Below, piece after piece: positions 1 to 8,495 of a stretch of 40,520 bases of DNA. Source of the DNA: Planctomycetota bacterium (GTDB lineage: Bacteria; Planctomycetota; Phycisphaerae; Phycisphaerales; SM1A02); the NCBI GenBank assembly GCA_017859745.1, contig JAFMML010000028.1, positions 1-40,520 of the forward strand. Direction: 5' to 3'. Made by a program: the position numbers and the translations under genes. The notes below the pieces were generated by a model. The model worked only from the letters and a program-made list of their open reading frames with translations, was not told where the DNA came from and ran no database searches. Each line of letters opens with the position of its first letter. Within the stretch, counting starts at the first letter, position 1.

Positions 1-1672
1 CCGCGAGGCTGTTGACGTTGCGGGCGGCGCGTCCCATGGTCTGGATCAGGCTCGACTGGCTCCGCAGGAAGCCCTGCTTGTCGGCATCGAGGATGCAGAC
101 GAGCGAGACCTCCGGCAGGTCGAGGCCCTCCCGCAGCAGATTGACGCCCACGAGGACGTCGAACTCGCCGAGGCGAAGGTCGCGCAGGATCTCCAGGCGC
201 TCGATCGTGTCGATCTCGCTGTGGAGATAGCGGACGCGGACACCTTCGCGATGGAGGTAGTCGGTCAGGTCCTCGCAGAGACGCTTGGTGAGGGCCGTCA
301 CCAGCGACCGCTCCTTGCGGGCGGCCCGGTCGCGGACGAGCTCGAGCAGGTCCGCCACCTGGGTCTTCGCCGAGCGCACGTCGATCGGCGGATCCACGAG
401 CCCGGTCGGGCGGATGACCTGCTCGGCCACGATGCCTCCGGAGCGTTCCAGCTCGTGCTCGCCGGGCGTCGCCGAGACGTAGATCGTCGTCGGCGTCATC
501 GGTTCGAACTCCTCGAACTTGAGCGGCCGGTTGTCGAGGGCGCTCGGCAGGCGGAAGCCGTGGTCGACGAGGGTCTGCTTGCGGCTGCGATCGCCGAAGT
601 ACATCCCGCGAATCTGCGGAATGGTCACGTGGCTCTCGTCGACGATGCAGAGCCACTCGTCCGGCCGGCAGCCGGGCACGTGCGAGAAGTAGTCCAGCAG
701 CGTCCACGCCCGTTCGCCGGGCCGTCGTCCGTCGAACCAGCGGGCGTAGTTCTCGACGCCGGGGCAGGTGCCGGTCTCCTCGAGAAGTTCGAGGTCGTAG
801 AGCGTGCGGCTCCGCAGCCGCTCGGCCTCGAGCAGCAGTCCCCTCGATCGAAACTCCGCGAGACGCTCGTCGAGCTCGCCGCGGATGCCCGAGAGGGCGT
901 CCTGCATGGTGTCCTCGGGCGTCACGTAGTGGACTGCCGGGAACACGAAGACCTGCGGAACGTCGCCGAGCACCTCGCCCGAGGTCGGGTCGAAGATCTC
1001 GATGCGATCCACCTCGTCGCCGAAGAGGTCGAGACGAATCGCGTGTTCCTCGTGGGCGGAGTGGATCTCGATGCAGTCGCCCCTCACCCGGTAGTGCCCG
1101 CGTCCCGGATCGATCTCCTTGCGCTGATACTGCATCGCGCCGAGGCCGAGAAGGAACTTCCGACGATCGAGGGACTCGCCCCGACGGACCATCATGATCC
1201 GCTTGCCGTACTCCTTGGGTGAACCGAGTCCGTAGAGGCAGGACACGCTGGCGACCACGATCACGTCGCGGCGGCTCAGCAGGTTGCTCGTCGCGGCGAG
1301 GCGAAGTCGGTCGAGATCCTGGTTCCGGGCGGCGTCCTTCTCGATGTAGATGTCCCGCTGGGGGATGTACGCCTCCGGCTGGTAGTAGTCGTAGTAGCTG
1401 ACGAAGTAGCTCACCGCGTTGTGCGGAAAGAGCTCCTTCATCTCCTCGTAGAGCTGGGCGGCGAGGGTCTTGTTGTGACTGACCAGCAGGGTCGGGCGGT
1501 TCACCCGGGCGATCACGTTCGCCATCGTGAAGGTCTTGCCCGTGCCGGTGGCGCCGAGGAGCGTCTGGCAGTCGCGACCCTCCTCGATGCCCGCGACGAG
1601 TTCCTCGATGGCACGAGGCTGATCGCCCGTGGGCTCGAAGGGGCTTTCGATCTGGAAGCGCTCGTCGCTCAC
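1..1672 (-). CDS. uvrB: Excinuclease ABC subunit B (partial, C-terminus off the window)
   Basis: UvrB is the damage-verification helicase of nucleotide excision repair; it is loaded by UvrA and recruits UvrC for incision. The 557 residues present show the Walker A motif GATGTGKT (residues 40-47), the DNA-clamping beta-hairpin region [13 protein letters not shown] (92-104), the DEAD-like motif IVDESH, and the C-terminal helicase segment [15 protein letters not shown]. Family members are usually about 660-700 residues, so roughly the last 100, including the UVR domain that contacts UvrC, lie beyond the left edge. The start is a GTG at 1672, which gives the standard short N-terminus before the PFEPTGDQP motif; I see no strong ribosome binding site. 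It begins 22 bases after the stop of the upstream ABC permease, so it is probably co-transcribed with it, though no functional link is evident. Identification is certain; only the start is open. Confidence 0.97.
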   Translation of the reverse strand, partial: MSDERFQIESPFEPTGDQPRAIEELVAGIEEGRDCQTLLGATGTGKTFTMANVIARVNRPTLLVSHNKTLAAQLYEEMKELFPHNAVSYFVSYYDYYQPEAYIPQRDIYIEKDAARNQDLDRLRLAATSNLLSRRDVIVVASVSCLYGLGSPKEYGKRIMMVRRGESLDRRKFLLGLGAMQYQRKEIDPGRGHYRVRGDCIEIHSAHEEHAIRLDLFGDEVDRIEIFDPTSGEVLGDVPQVFVFPAVHYVTPEDTMQDALSGIRGELDERLAEFRSRGLLLEAERLRSRTLYDLELLEETGTCPGVENYARWFDGRRPGERAWTLLDYFSHVPGCRPDEWLCIVDESHVTIPQIRGMYFGDRSRKQTLVDHGFRLPSALDNRPLKFEEFEPMTPTTIYVSATPGEHELERSGGIVAEQVIRPTGLVDPPIDVRSAKTQVADLLELVRDRAARKERSLVTALTKRLCEDLTDYLHREGVRVRYLHSEIDTIERLEILRDLRLGEFDVLVGVNLLREGLDLPEVSLVCILDADKQGFLRSQSSLIQTMGRAARNVNSLA

Positions 1673-1694
1673 GGACGGATCGTAGAGGCGGCCG

Positions 1695-4310
1695 TCATCC
1701 CGCTCGCCCGCCGGCGAGGAGCTCCACCGTGGAACGTCGCATCAGGCCGGCCGCGGCGGGAGCGCTCGCAAGCAGCGTGATCGCCACAAGCAGCAGGCAT
1801 CCGGCGGCCAGCGGCACGAGGGGAAGCACCCAGCCCAGCTCGATGCCGACGAGTTCCCGGTAGGCCCGCATGCCCATCCAGGCGAGGTGCATGCCCAACG
1901 CCATCCCGACGACCGAGGCGGTCGAAGCGACCAGCAGCGCCTCGGCGAGCACCAGGCGGGCGACGGTGCCGGGGCCGGCGCCCACCGCCCGCATCAGGCC
2001 GAACTCGAAGCGTCGCGACGCGATGCCCGCGGCGATCACGTTGCCGACGCCGAGCGCGGCGAGCAGCAGCGCTCCGCCGGCCACCGTGGCGGCCACCCCC
2101 AGCATCGTCGCCGAGACCCGATCGACGATCTCGCGAATGCCACGACCCGTCGCGAACACCGAGCCGGGCACCGCGGAGACGATCTCCTCGCCGAGGACGG
2201 CTTCGCCGGTCTCGCCGAGGTCGTCGGCGAGCGACAACTGCATGATGAAGGCCTCGCGAGTGCCGAAGTGCCGCGCGACCGCGTCGAAGTCCAGGAACAC
2301 GCAGCTGATCGCCTGCTCGTTGTAGAGGCTGCGCATGCCGAAGAACTGCGTGGCCATGTCGAGGCCCGCGGCACCGACGACGCCCACGATCTCGAACTCG
2401 ACCTCGCGGCGACTGTTGCCGAGGGTGATGCGGTCGCCGACGTCGACCCCTCGAGCGTTCAGAAACGCCTCGGCAACGAGGACCGCATCGCCGTCGGCGA
2501 GGCGCGGCAAGGCCGTGTCCGCGGTGCCGCGGATCCACTCGAGACGGTTCAGGCGCGTGAATCGCTCGGGATCGAACCCCACCGCGATCACGTTCGGAGG
2601 AGCGAGCCCCTCGATGCCGAAGACCTGCTGCCCCATGACCTCCAGGGGCATGTAGCCCACCGGACAGCTCTCGACGATGCCCGGCAGCGCCGCGATGCGA
2701 CGCTGCGCCTCGGGCGACAGGCCGTTGGCGCAGAACACGAAGCCGTCGGCGAACCGAAGTCGCTCCTGCAGGCTCCGTTCGAGCGCGACGCCGTTGCTCC
2801 AGGTGCTGACCAGGATCGACAGGCCGACCATGAGGGCACCGGCCGTGAATCCGAACCGGAACGGCGTCGATCGCACCGAGCCCTCGAGCACGCCACCGGG
2901 CAGGCCGAGGAGGCGGCCGATCGGGCCCGCGGCGACGCTGGCGACGACCGTGAAGATCGGCGGCGCGAGCAGAAACCACCCCACATGCAGGAGCGGCATG
3001 CCCACGAAGCTGTAGACGAGGAACCGCTCGTCCCGTCCGGGCACCAGCAGCAGCAGCAACTGTGCCGCGATGGCGGCTGCCCCCGCCGCGGCGCAGAGCA
3101 GCATCATTCCGGGGCGGGGCGTGCGTGCCCGGACCCGCATCGCCTCGAGCGGCGGGACCCGGCTGGCCTGCACCGCCGGCCAGGCCGCACCGATCAACCC
3201 CGCCCCGATGGAGCCGCCGACCGCAAGCAGGATGCCGTAGGGCGGGACCACGAGGCCTGCGGTCAGGATGTCCGGTGCCGCCATCGGGGCGAGTGCAGCG
3301 ATGCCGATGCCGAGCGGGACACCGAGGACGCCCCCGATCGCGCCCAGAGTCGCGCCGGCGAGCAGTTGCCCGATCAGCAGGGACCGGCGGCGGCCCCCGA
3401 TGCAGCGGGCGATCGCCAGCAGGCGCTGCTGCTCGACGACGGCGGTGGTCATGCCCGTGGCCACGATGAAGCTGCAGGACAGGAACGCCAGCATCGAACC
3501 GAGAGTCAGGCCGAGGCGGGTGCCGGCGACGGTGCGATCGAAGCCTCCTCGGATCCGCTCCGACGGCTCCACCACGAGGTCCTCCTCGGAGGCAAGCAGG
3601 ACCTGCCGGTCCTCGCACCAGGTCCCCACGTCGAGGCCCTCCTCGAGAATCAGCGAGATCGCGGTCAGACGTCCCTCGGCGCCGATCGCCTCGCCGAGGG
3701 TGCCGCGGTCGAGGTGACCTGTGGGCCGCTGCAGCGCGCCGAGTATCGGTCGCTTCTGGATGCCCACGATCTCGAGTTCGATCGGATCGCCGAAGCGCTG
3801 GACCTCGAGACGATCCCCGAGCGAGACCTGCATGCGCTCGGCGGTCAGCGGATCGACCACGAGTTCGCCGGGCGCCCTGGGCAGCCGCCCTGCCACGAAC
3901 TCCAGCTGATCGAACCGTTCGGCGTTGGCCAGATCGAACCCCCGACACTCGATGGTGGTGCGGCGAACGCGTCCGTCCTCGTCTCGCCGCCCGTCGGCAT
4001 GGACGAGGGTCAGCGATCCACGGAGCCGGCCACCGGCGGCCTCGACCCCGGGCCAGCGTCGCACGTCCTCGACGAGGCTCGAATCGAAGTCGGCGCCGAA
4101 CTGATGCGCGACGATCGCATCGGTGGTGCCGATCGACCGATCGATTCGTCCCTCGACCGCCTTCTGCCCGGAGGAGACGAGCGACACCACCACGACCACG
4201 AGGGCCGAGGACAGAAGGATGGCCGCGACGAGCAGCGTGGACCTAAGCCGGCGGCCGAGCAAGCTCAGCCGCACGAACGGCCACGCGGCCCGCATCCATC
4301 CCATCGACAT
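1695..4310 (-). CDS. FtsX-like ABC transporter permease (MacB/LolC-type, duplicated)
   Basis: This 871-residue inner-membrane protein has the layout of mechanotransmission-type (type VII) ABC permeases. There is an N-terminal membrane helix (about residues 22-46), a periplasmic domain (about 50-255), a block of three helices with FtsX character (about 265-375), more helices around 400-450, a second periplasmic domain (about 500-720) and a final three-helix FtsX block (about 730-865). It therefore looks like two fused permease halves in one chain. It overlaps the ATPase gene by 68 bases, so translation is likely coupled; later in-frame ATGs at 4304 and 4295 would shorten the overlap and are plausible starts. 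Such systems act on lipoproteins, lipids, peptides or macrolides rather than in ordinary import. No MacA-like adaptor lies nearby, so the substrate cannot be named. Confidence 0.9.
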   Translation of the reverse strand: MSMGWMRAAWPFVRLSLLGRRLRSTLLVAAILLSSALVVVVVSLVSSGQKAVEGRIDRSIGTTDAIVAHQFGADFDSSLVEDVRRWPGVEAAGGRLRGSLTLVHADGRRDEDGRVRRTTIECRGFDLANAERFDQLEFVAGRLPRAPGELVVDPLTAERMQVSLGDRLEVQRFGDPIELEIVGIQKRPILGALQRPTGHLDRGTLGEAIGAEGRLTAISLILEEGLDVGTWCEDRQVLLASEEDLVVEPSERIRGGFDRTVAGTRLGLTLGSMLAFLSCSFIVATGMTTAVVEQQRLLAIARCIGGRRRSLLIGQLLAGATLGAIGGVLGVPLGIGIAALAPMAAPDILTAGLVVPPYGILLAVGGSIGAGLIGAAWPAVQASRVPPLEAMRVRARTPRPGMMLLCAAAGAAAIAAQLLLLLVPGRDERFLVYSFVGMPLLHVGWFLLAPPIFTVVASVAAGPIGRLLGLPGGVLEGSVRSTPFRFGFTAGALMVGLSILVSTWSNGVALERSLQERLRFADGFVFCANGLSPEAQRRIAALPGIVESCPVGYMPLEVMGQQVFGIEGLAPPNVIAVGFDPERFTRLNRLEWIRGTADTALPRLADGDAVLVAEAFLNARGVDVGDRITLGNSRREVEFEIVGVVGAAGLDMATQFFGMRSLYNEQAISCVFLDFDAVARHFGTREAFIMQLSLADDLGETGEAVLGEEIVSAVPGSVFATGRGIREIVDRVSATMLGVAATVAGGALLLAALGVGNVIAAGIASRRFEFGLMRAVGAGPGTVARLVLAEALLVASTASVVGMALGMHLAWMGMRAYRELVGIELGWVLPLVPLAAGCLLLVAITLLASAPAAAGLMRRSTVELLAGGRAG

Positions 4311-5046
4311 CGAACGCTCCCGCGAGGATTCCGTCTCGAAGCACGTGGACCCGGCTGCACCTCGCGGCGGCGCTGGGCTCGTGCGTGACCATCAGCACCA
4401 GCATTCGCCGCTCCGAGGCGATCCGGTTCAGCAGTTCCCACAACCGCGTGCTGGTGGCGCTGTCGAGGTTGCCGGTGGGCTCGTCGGCGAAGAGGACCGG
4501 TGGATCGAAGAACAGGGCGCGGGCGATCGCGACGCGCTGCTGCTCGCCGCCGCTGAGCGCGTCGGGACGGTGGTGGCCGCGATCACCCAGTCCCAGCTGG
4601 TCGAGCAGGGTGGTCGCCCGCTCGATCAGGTCGGCCTCCCGGCCGCCGTCGAGACGGCCCGGCAGCATGACGTTGTCGAGCGCCGTCAGGGTGGGAAGCA
4701 GGTTGAACTGTTGAAAGACGATGCCGATGTCGCGTCGGCGGTAGTTGGTCAGCGCGGACTCGTCGAGGCGGTCGATCCGGCGGCCGGCCACCTCGATCTC
4801 GCCTCCGTCGGCGAGATCGAGTCCGGCAAGCAGATGGAGCAGGGTCGTCTTTCCGCTTCCGGACGGCCCCATGACCGCATGAAACCCCGGGCCGCGGATG
4901 TCCAGGTCGAGTCCCCGAATCGCCTCGACGGTGCGGGGGCCGCTTCGGTAGGTCTTCCGAAGGCCCCGAACTCGAACATGGTCCGACGACGGGGCGTGGC
5001 CTGCGAGGTCGGCTCCCGGCGAAGGTGGAGCCTCGCGTTCAGGCAC
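4243..5046 (-). CDS. ABC transporter ATP-binding protein, LolD/MacB type
   Basis: This is a 267-residue ATPase that should power the FtsX-like permease encoded downstream. All nucleotide-binding motifs are intact: Walker A GPSGSGKTT, Q-loop VFQQFNLLPTLTALDNV (typical of the LolD/MacB/FtsE class), signature LSGGEQQRVAIARAL, Walker B VLFADEPTGNLD and H-loop VTHE. I chose the GTG at 5046, whose codon overlaps the end of gcvH (GTGCCTGA), because the reading frame further upstream lies inside gcvH. This leaves a 33-residue non-conserved leader before the ATPase fold begins. The stop codon (TAG) lies inside the permease gene. The overlaps on both sides suggest a single transcript with gcvH and uvrB. 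Confidence 0.93.
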   Translation of the reverse strand: MPEREAPPSPGADLAGHAPSSDHVRVRGLRKTYRSGPRTVEAIRGLDLDIRGPGFHAVMGPSGSGKTTLLHLLAGLDLADGGEIEVAGRRIDRLDESALTNYRRRDIGIVFQQFNLLPTLTALDNVMLPGRLDGGREADLIERATTLLDQLGLGDRGHHRPDALSGGEQQRVAIARALFFDPPVLFADEPTGNLDSATSTRLWELLNRIASERRMLVLMVTHEPSAAARCSRVHVLRDGILAGAFDVDGMDAGRVAVRAAELARPPA

Positions 5047-5422
5047 CCGAGATGCTCTGGTCGTAGGACGCCGCATCCATGAGGGCTTCCAGCGGCGTCG
5101 CGTCCCCGGTGCGGATGCGAACCATCCAGCCGTCGCCATAAGGGTCGGTGTTGATCAGCGACGGATCGCCCGAGATGGCGTCGTTGACCTCGACGATCTC
5201 GCCCGCGATCGCGGAGTAGATGTCGCTGGTGGTCTTGACCGACTCCACTTCACCCACTCCGCCTCCGACCTCGATGGCCGTGCCGACCGGTCGCATCTCC
5301 GCGTAGGTCACGTCGGTCAACTGGTCTGCCGCGAACTGGGTGATGCCCATCGTGACGACGTCGCCATCGACGCGGAACCACTCGTGAGACTCCGAATAGC
5401 GCAGATCTGCGGGGCTGGACAT
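5039..5422 (-). CDS. gcvH: Glycine cleavage system H protein
   Basis: GcvH is the lipoyl carrier that shuttles the aminomethyl group between the P, T and L proteins of the glycine cleavage complex. The 127-residue product has the usual family length. It has the N-terminal YSESHEWFRVDGD segment, GITQFAADQLTDV, and the lipoyl attachment loop VGEVESVKTTSD with lysine 63 as the modified residue. The C-terminal segment INTDPYGDGWMVRI is also typical. The ATG at 5422 was chosen for its match to family length; the open frame continues upstream without conserved sequence. No gcvT or gcvP is in the window, and the next genes downstream are an ABC transporter and uvrB. The protein could therefore serve a remote gcv set or act as a lipoate carrier. 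Confidence 0.95.
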   Translation of the reverse strand: MSSPADLRYSESHEWFRVDGDVVTMGITQFAADQLTDVTYAEMRPVGTAIEVGGGVGEVESVKTTSDIYSAIAGEIVEVNDAISGDPSLINTDPYGDGWMVRIRTGDATPLEALMDAASYDQSISGA

Positions 5423-5635
5423 GGTGTAGGAACCGATGCGGGGTGCGATCTTGGAAGGCGAAGGGGCGGATGATACTCGTCCGGAGCGCGGGCCTCGTCT
5501 GGTCCAGGGACAGCGAGACGAGTTGGATGGTCGAGGCGGAGTGTCGACCTCGCTGCGGCGTGGGGGATCGAACATTCGGCATGGTGCGGCGCGGGGCCGC
5601 AGGGCCCTGACCGGCGGCCTCGCATGACCCAACGA
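5423..5635. other. Leader region upstream of gcvH, no gene seen
   Basis: No open frame here has codon content or similarity that I trust. On the minus strand it contains a short hairpin with arms GGTCGA and TCGACC (5529-5549), about 110 bases upstream of the gcvH start. I looked for a glycine riboswitch and did not find its conserved elements. Confidence 0.4.
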
Positions 5636-5666
5636 GAAAGCGTCCGCCGAGTGGACGGACGCTTTC
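5636..5666 (-). terminator. Terminator-like hairpin at the end of the structured RNA region
   Basis: An 11-base-pair stem (arms GAAAGCGTCCG and CGGACGCTTTC) extends by two more G-C pairs past a one-base bulge and closes on a four-base loop. Read on the minus strand it is followed by TCTCGTT, a weak pyrimidine tract; read on plus it is followed by a purine-rich stretch. This favours termination of a minus-strand transcript just upstream of gcvH. Confidence 0.45.
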
Positions 5667-5986
5667 CGGAGGGGAGAAAGATGCTTGACTGAAGACGCGT
5701 GGCTGGATGTCGCCTGAGGTCGCTCGGGCGTCCTGTTCTGGAATCACCCGTCTCGCTGCCCAACTCAGCTCGGACAGCATGTTCAGGCCGCTTGTTGGTC
5801 AATCGCGTGACCCCAAACAACCTGTCCGAAGGCAGGAACGCAGATTGGGCAAACCACCCTGCTTCTCGGACCTCGGAAGACTACCAATCTTGCCCAGTTT
5901 CGCAACTGCACTGACCAGATCCTCACGATTCGACCCAGTCGTGGGGTCTCCGAGGCGTCGCCGTTGGACCCCAAGCGTGAACTGGG
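5636..5986 (-). ncRNA. Candidate structured RNA of about 350 nucleotides, family unassigned
   Basis: This stretch looks less GC-rich than its surroundings, contains no convincing protein gene and carries a run of hairpins. These are 5725-5750 (CGGGT/GCCCG), 5755-5778 (GCTGTCC/GGGCAGC), 5792-5820 (TTGTT..GGTC/GACC..AACAA), 5821-5836 (a C(UUCG)G tetraloop), 5846-5896 (TGGGCAA/TTGCCCA) and 5924-5943 (CACGA/TCGTG). An alternative nested stem lies at 5934-5986 (CCCAGT..GGGGTC/GACCCC..ACTGGG). The terminator-like hairpin 5636-5666 closes the series. The UUCG loop forms only in the minus-strand RNA, and G-U pairs complete two stems only on that strand, although one further wobble would favour plus. 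I could not match it to tmRNA, RNase P RNA, 6S RNA, SRP RNA or a glycine riboswitch. Exact ends are unknown. Confidence 0.4.
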
Positions 5987-6270
5987 GGCCTCCGCATCAC
6001 CCTCTCGTTCGCTGCCGCTGCGGGTCGGTTCACTTGGCCAGGCGCTCGCGGCCGCTCGAGCATCGGCGGCCTGCGGCCGGTGCGCCCGGCACGGGTGCCT
6101 GAATCGAGATGATCCGCCCGGTAGACTTCGCGACGCTGTACTGCCATCCGCACGCCGGGGTGCCCTCGTCTGTCCTTCAAGAGGCGCGATTCGGCGGGAG
6201 GACGAGCGTCCCGCCCGCAGCCTCGAACCACCCTCGTCCTACGGAATCGCCCACCTTGCAGGCCCCGATC
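5987..6270. other. Intergenic region upstream of the TIM-barrel gene, no gene seen
   Basis: The plus-strand frame of the downstream gene stays open back to about 6109, but that part lacks conserved features and reads like non-coding sequence. No clear sigma-70 promoter was found on either strand. The promoter of the minus-strand RNA candidate and that of the downstream plus-strand operon would both have to lie here. Confidence 0.4.
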
Positions 6271-7074
6271 ATGCTGATCCTCGAAGCCGGAAGTCTGGCT
6301 TCGATGCTGGTGGGCGGAGGTCGCAAGACTGCGAGTCTGCAGTTGTGGGACATCCCCTCGGTGGCGATCGAAGATCTGGGTCTCCGCGGCCTGTCGATCC
6401 CGGCGTCACTGCTGGCGGGGCGGTCGATGCGGGATCTCGACCGCCTTCGCGATGCGGCCGACAAGACCGGTTGTCCGTGTCTGGTCCTCAGGGACGAGAC
6501 GCCGTTGGCATTCGGAAGCCCGCGAGCGGGGGCCGGCGAGGCGGCCATGGATCGACTGCAGCGGCTCGCCACGGCCGCGTCGCACCTCGGTTGCAGCAGT
6601 CTGGCGATCGCCTGCGAGGACCACCTTGGAGACTCCGACGCCTTTGCGGCGGCGGTGCGAGAGGGGGTGAAGCTGGTCGAGCGTCGGGAGCTCAACTTCC
6701 TGCTGACCCCCGGTGGCCGATCCATCGATGGCGCGGATTCGGTGATCGAGTTGATTCGCGCCGTAGGAGGATTTCGAATCGGGTGCATGCCGACCTTCGC
6801 CCACGCGATGGGGACCTCCGATCCCGAGGGCACGCTGCGGCGTCTCGCGCCGTACGCCTCGGCCATGCTCGGTGAACTCGAGGCCGTGAAGACGAAGCGG
6901 GGAGAAGACGCCGATGCGCTCGTCGCCACGTGGATTCGCGCGGTCCGAGCGGTCGGGTTCGCCAGCACGCTCGCCCTCGGCGCCGCAGGTCGCTCGCCGA
7001 TCAAGCGAATCGCCAGCGCCCGCGAGCATCTCGAGCAGGCGATGGCGGCGTCGGTCGAGGAAGAAGGCGAGTGA
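6271..7074 (+). CDS. Xylose isomerase-like TIM-barrel protein (sugar phosphate isomerase/epimerase family)
   Basis: The 267-residue product shows the alternating strand-helix pattern of AP endonuclease 2/xylose isomerase-like TIM barrels: a strand carrying a conserved acidic residue (LAIACEDH), another strand near RRELNFLLTPGG, and a third near FRIGCMPTFAHAMG. I do not see the full metal-binding Glu/His/Asp set of characterised isomerases, so catalytic function is uncertain. The start at 6271 follows ribosome-binding-like purines weakly; the frame is open upstream, but the fold begins close to this ATG. Its last codon overlaps the GTG start of cmk (GTGA), so the two are translationally coupled. 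It heads a four-gene operon of nucleotide, lipid and RNA enzymes. Confidence 0.65.
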   Translation: MLILEAGSLASMLVGGGRKTASLQLWDIPSVAIEDLGLRGLSIPASLLAGRSMRDLDRLRDAADKTGCPCLVLRDETPLAFGSPRAGAGEAAMDRLQRLATAASHLGCSSLAIACEDHLGDSDAFAAAVREGVKLVERRELNFLLTPGGRSIDGADSVIELIRAVGGFRIGCMPTFAHAMGTSDPEGTLRRLAPYASAMLGELEAVKTKRGEDADALVATWIRAVRAVGFASTLALGAAGRSPIKRIASAREHLEQAMAASVEEEGE

Positions 7075-7781
7075 GTCCCGCAGCGCCGAGCGTGGTCGTC
7101 ACCATCGACGGGCCCGCCGGCAGCGGCAAGTCGTCGGCCGCGGAGGCGCTGGCAGGTCGTCTGGGATGGCAGGTGCTCGACACGGGGGCGATGTATCGCG
7201 CGGCCGGTGTTCTTGCGTTGGAGCGAGGCGTCGATCCTTCGAACGGGCCCGCGGTGGCGGCGGTCCTGCGGCAGAGCGTGATCGACTTCGACTGGTCGAG
7301 CTCTCCGCCAGAGATCCGTCTCGACGGTCGGCCGATCGGCGAGGCGATTCGATCGCCCGCGGCGACCGCCGCAGCCTCCGCGGTGGCGCCGCATCCCGAG
7401 GTCCGGGCGTGCCTGGTGGAGTCGCAGCGGAGAATCGCCGCCGAGCATCCCCGGCTGGTCAGCGAGGGCCGGGATCAGGGGTCGTTGGTCTTTCCCGACG
7501 CGCTGGTTCGGTTCTATCTCGACGCTCCGGTCGAGGAACGAGCGAGACGTCGAGTCCGCCAATGGGAGGCCGAGGGTCGGATCGTCGAACTCGCCGACGT
7601 CGAGCAGGCGATTCGCGAGCGGGACCGCCTCGACGAACATCGCGAGGTCGGACCGCTCCGACGCCCCGAGGCCGGCGTCGAGCTCGAGACCGGCTCGCTC
7701 GATCTCGAACAGGTGGTCGATCGCCTCGAGTCCACGGTTCGCGAGGCGATGGCCGAGCACCGGATCGTCGCCGAGGCATGA
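7071..7781 (+). CDS. cmk: Cytidylate kinase
   Basis: Cytidylate kinase phosphorylates CMP and dCMP with ATP in pyrimidine nucleotide recycling. The 236-residue protein has the P-loop GPAGSGKSS near residue 14, the substrate motif DTGAMYRAA, the SEGRDQGSLVFPDA strand (usually GRDIGTVVFPDA in the family) and the lid/NMP segment RDRLDEHREVGPLRRPEAG, a variant of the usual RDxxDxxRxxxPL. The start is a GTG whose bases overlap the preceding stop codon, and its stop overlaps the ATG of the acyltransferase gene (ATGA). A cmk followed by a plsC-like gene is a common bacterial arrangement, which supports the call. Confidence 0.93.
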   Translation: MSPAAPSVVVTIDGPAGSGKSSAAEALAGRLGWQVLDTGAMYRAAGVLALERGVDPSNGPAVAAVLRQSVIDFDWSSSPPEIRLDGRPIGEAIRSPAATAAASAVAPHPEVRACLVESQRRIAAEHPRLVSEGRDQGSLVFPDALVRFYLDAPVEERARRRVRQWEAEGRIVELADVEQAIRERDRLDEHREVGPLRRPEAGVELETGSLDLEQVVDRLESTVREAMAEHRIVAEA

Positions 7782-8485
7782 GCGAGTCGCGTCGCTGGTG
7801 GCAGTTTCGACGGCGGGTGCCGGGCCGGTCGATCCCCGCGATCATCTGGTTCGGAGTCTGCCGAACGATCGTCGCGGTCACGCTGCGGGCGTTCTACCGC
7901 TACCGCGTCCTCGACCGGCGACGCATTCCGGCGTCGGGGCCGGTGCTGGTGGTGGCGAACCACGAGTCGTTTCTCGATCCGCTGCTCGTCGGATCGGCGA
8001 TGAGCGACCGCCAGTTCTCTCCACTGGCGAGGGACTCGCTGTTCCGATTCGGTCCCTTTGGGGCGCTGTTGCGAAGCTACGGCTGCATCCCGGTACGACG
8101 CGAGGGCGGCGACGCGGCCGCGATGCGGGCGACGATCGGGGAGTTGAAGGCGGGCCGCTGCGTGGCGGTCTTCCCGGAGGGCACCCGCTCATCCGACGGG
8201 CGGATGCTGCCGTTTCGGCGGGGGGTCCTGTTGATGCTGGGCCGGGTCGACTGCCTCGTGGTGCCGATGGGGGTCGCCGGGACCTTCGAGGTCTGGCCCA
8301 AGGGACGGTCCCGCCCGCGATGGCGGGGCCGCACCACCGTCGCGGTTGGCGAGTCGATTCCTTCGACCACCCTCCGCGAGTTGCCGGCCGACGAGGCCAT
8401 CGCCGTTCTCGAGTCGGCCGTCCGGGCTCAAGTCGATCGAGCCCGTCCGGTCTCCGGTCTCCCGGCACGCGGGATCGACCGGTAG
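7778..8485 (+). CDS. 1-acyl-sn-glycerol-3-phosphate acyltransferase (PlsC family)
   Basis: This 235-residue acyltransferase probably makes phosphatidic acid by adding the second acyl chain to lysophosphatidate. It has an N-terminal hydrophobic segment (about residues 20-38) that would anchor it to the inner membrane. The catalytic motif NHESFLDP (HX4D) is followed by the glycerophosphate-binding motif FPEGTRSSDG and a later VVPMGVAGT segment, all in the expected order and spacing. The start ATG overlaps the cmk stop. A role in acylating a different lipid cannot be excluded from sequence alone. Confidence 0.9.
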   Translation: MSESRRWWQFRRRVPGRSIPAIIWFGVCRTIVAVTLRAFYRYRVLDRRRIPASGPVLVVANHESFLDPLLVGSAMSDRQFSPLARDSLFRFGPFGALLRSYGCIPVRREGGDAAAMRATIGELKAGRCVAVFPEGTRSSDGRMLPFRRGVLLMLGRVDCLVVPMGVAGTFEVWPKGRSRPRWRGRTTVAVGESIPSTTLRELPADEAIAVLESAVRAQVDRARPVSGLPARGIDR

Positions 8486-8495
8486 GCTTTCGCCC

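Noticed and set aside
1887-4388. A 2.5-kb plus-strand open frame opposite the FtsX-like permease
   Set aside because: Composition typical of an antisense shadow; the minus-strand frame has membrane helices and FtsX domains.
5423-5635. Glycine riboswitch controlling gcvH
   Set aside because: The conserved aptamer elements are absent and the terminator-like hairpin lies too far upstream, so the position alone is not enough.
5783-5974. Small minus-strand protein gene of 63 codons with a VCPIC motif
   Set aside because: It overlaps the hairpin-rich region, has no ribosome binding site that I can see, and shows no family pattern.
5636-5986. tmRNA, RNase P RNA, 6S RNA or SRP RNA
   Set aside because: I looked for the tRNA-like ends and tag frame of tmRNA, the GAGGAAAGUCC core of RNase P RNA, the 6S bubble and the SRP loop. 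None is present, despite short chance resemblances such as GGTCCGAGAAGC.
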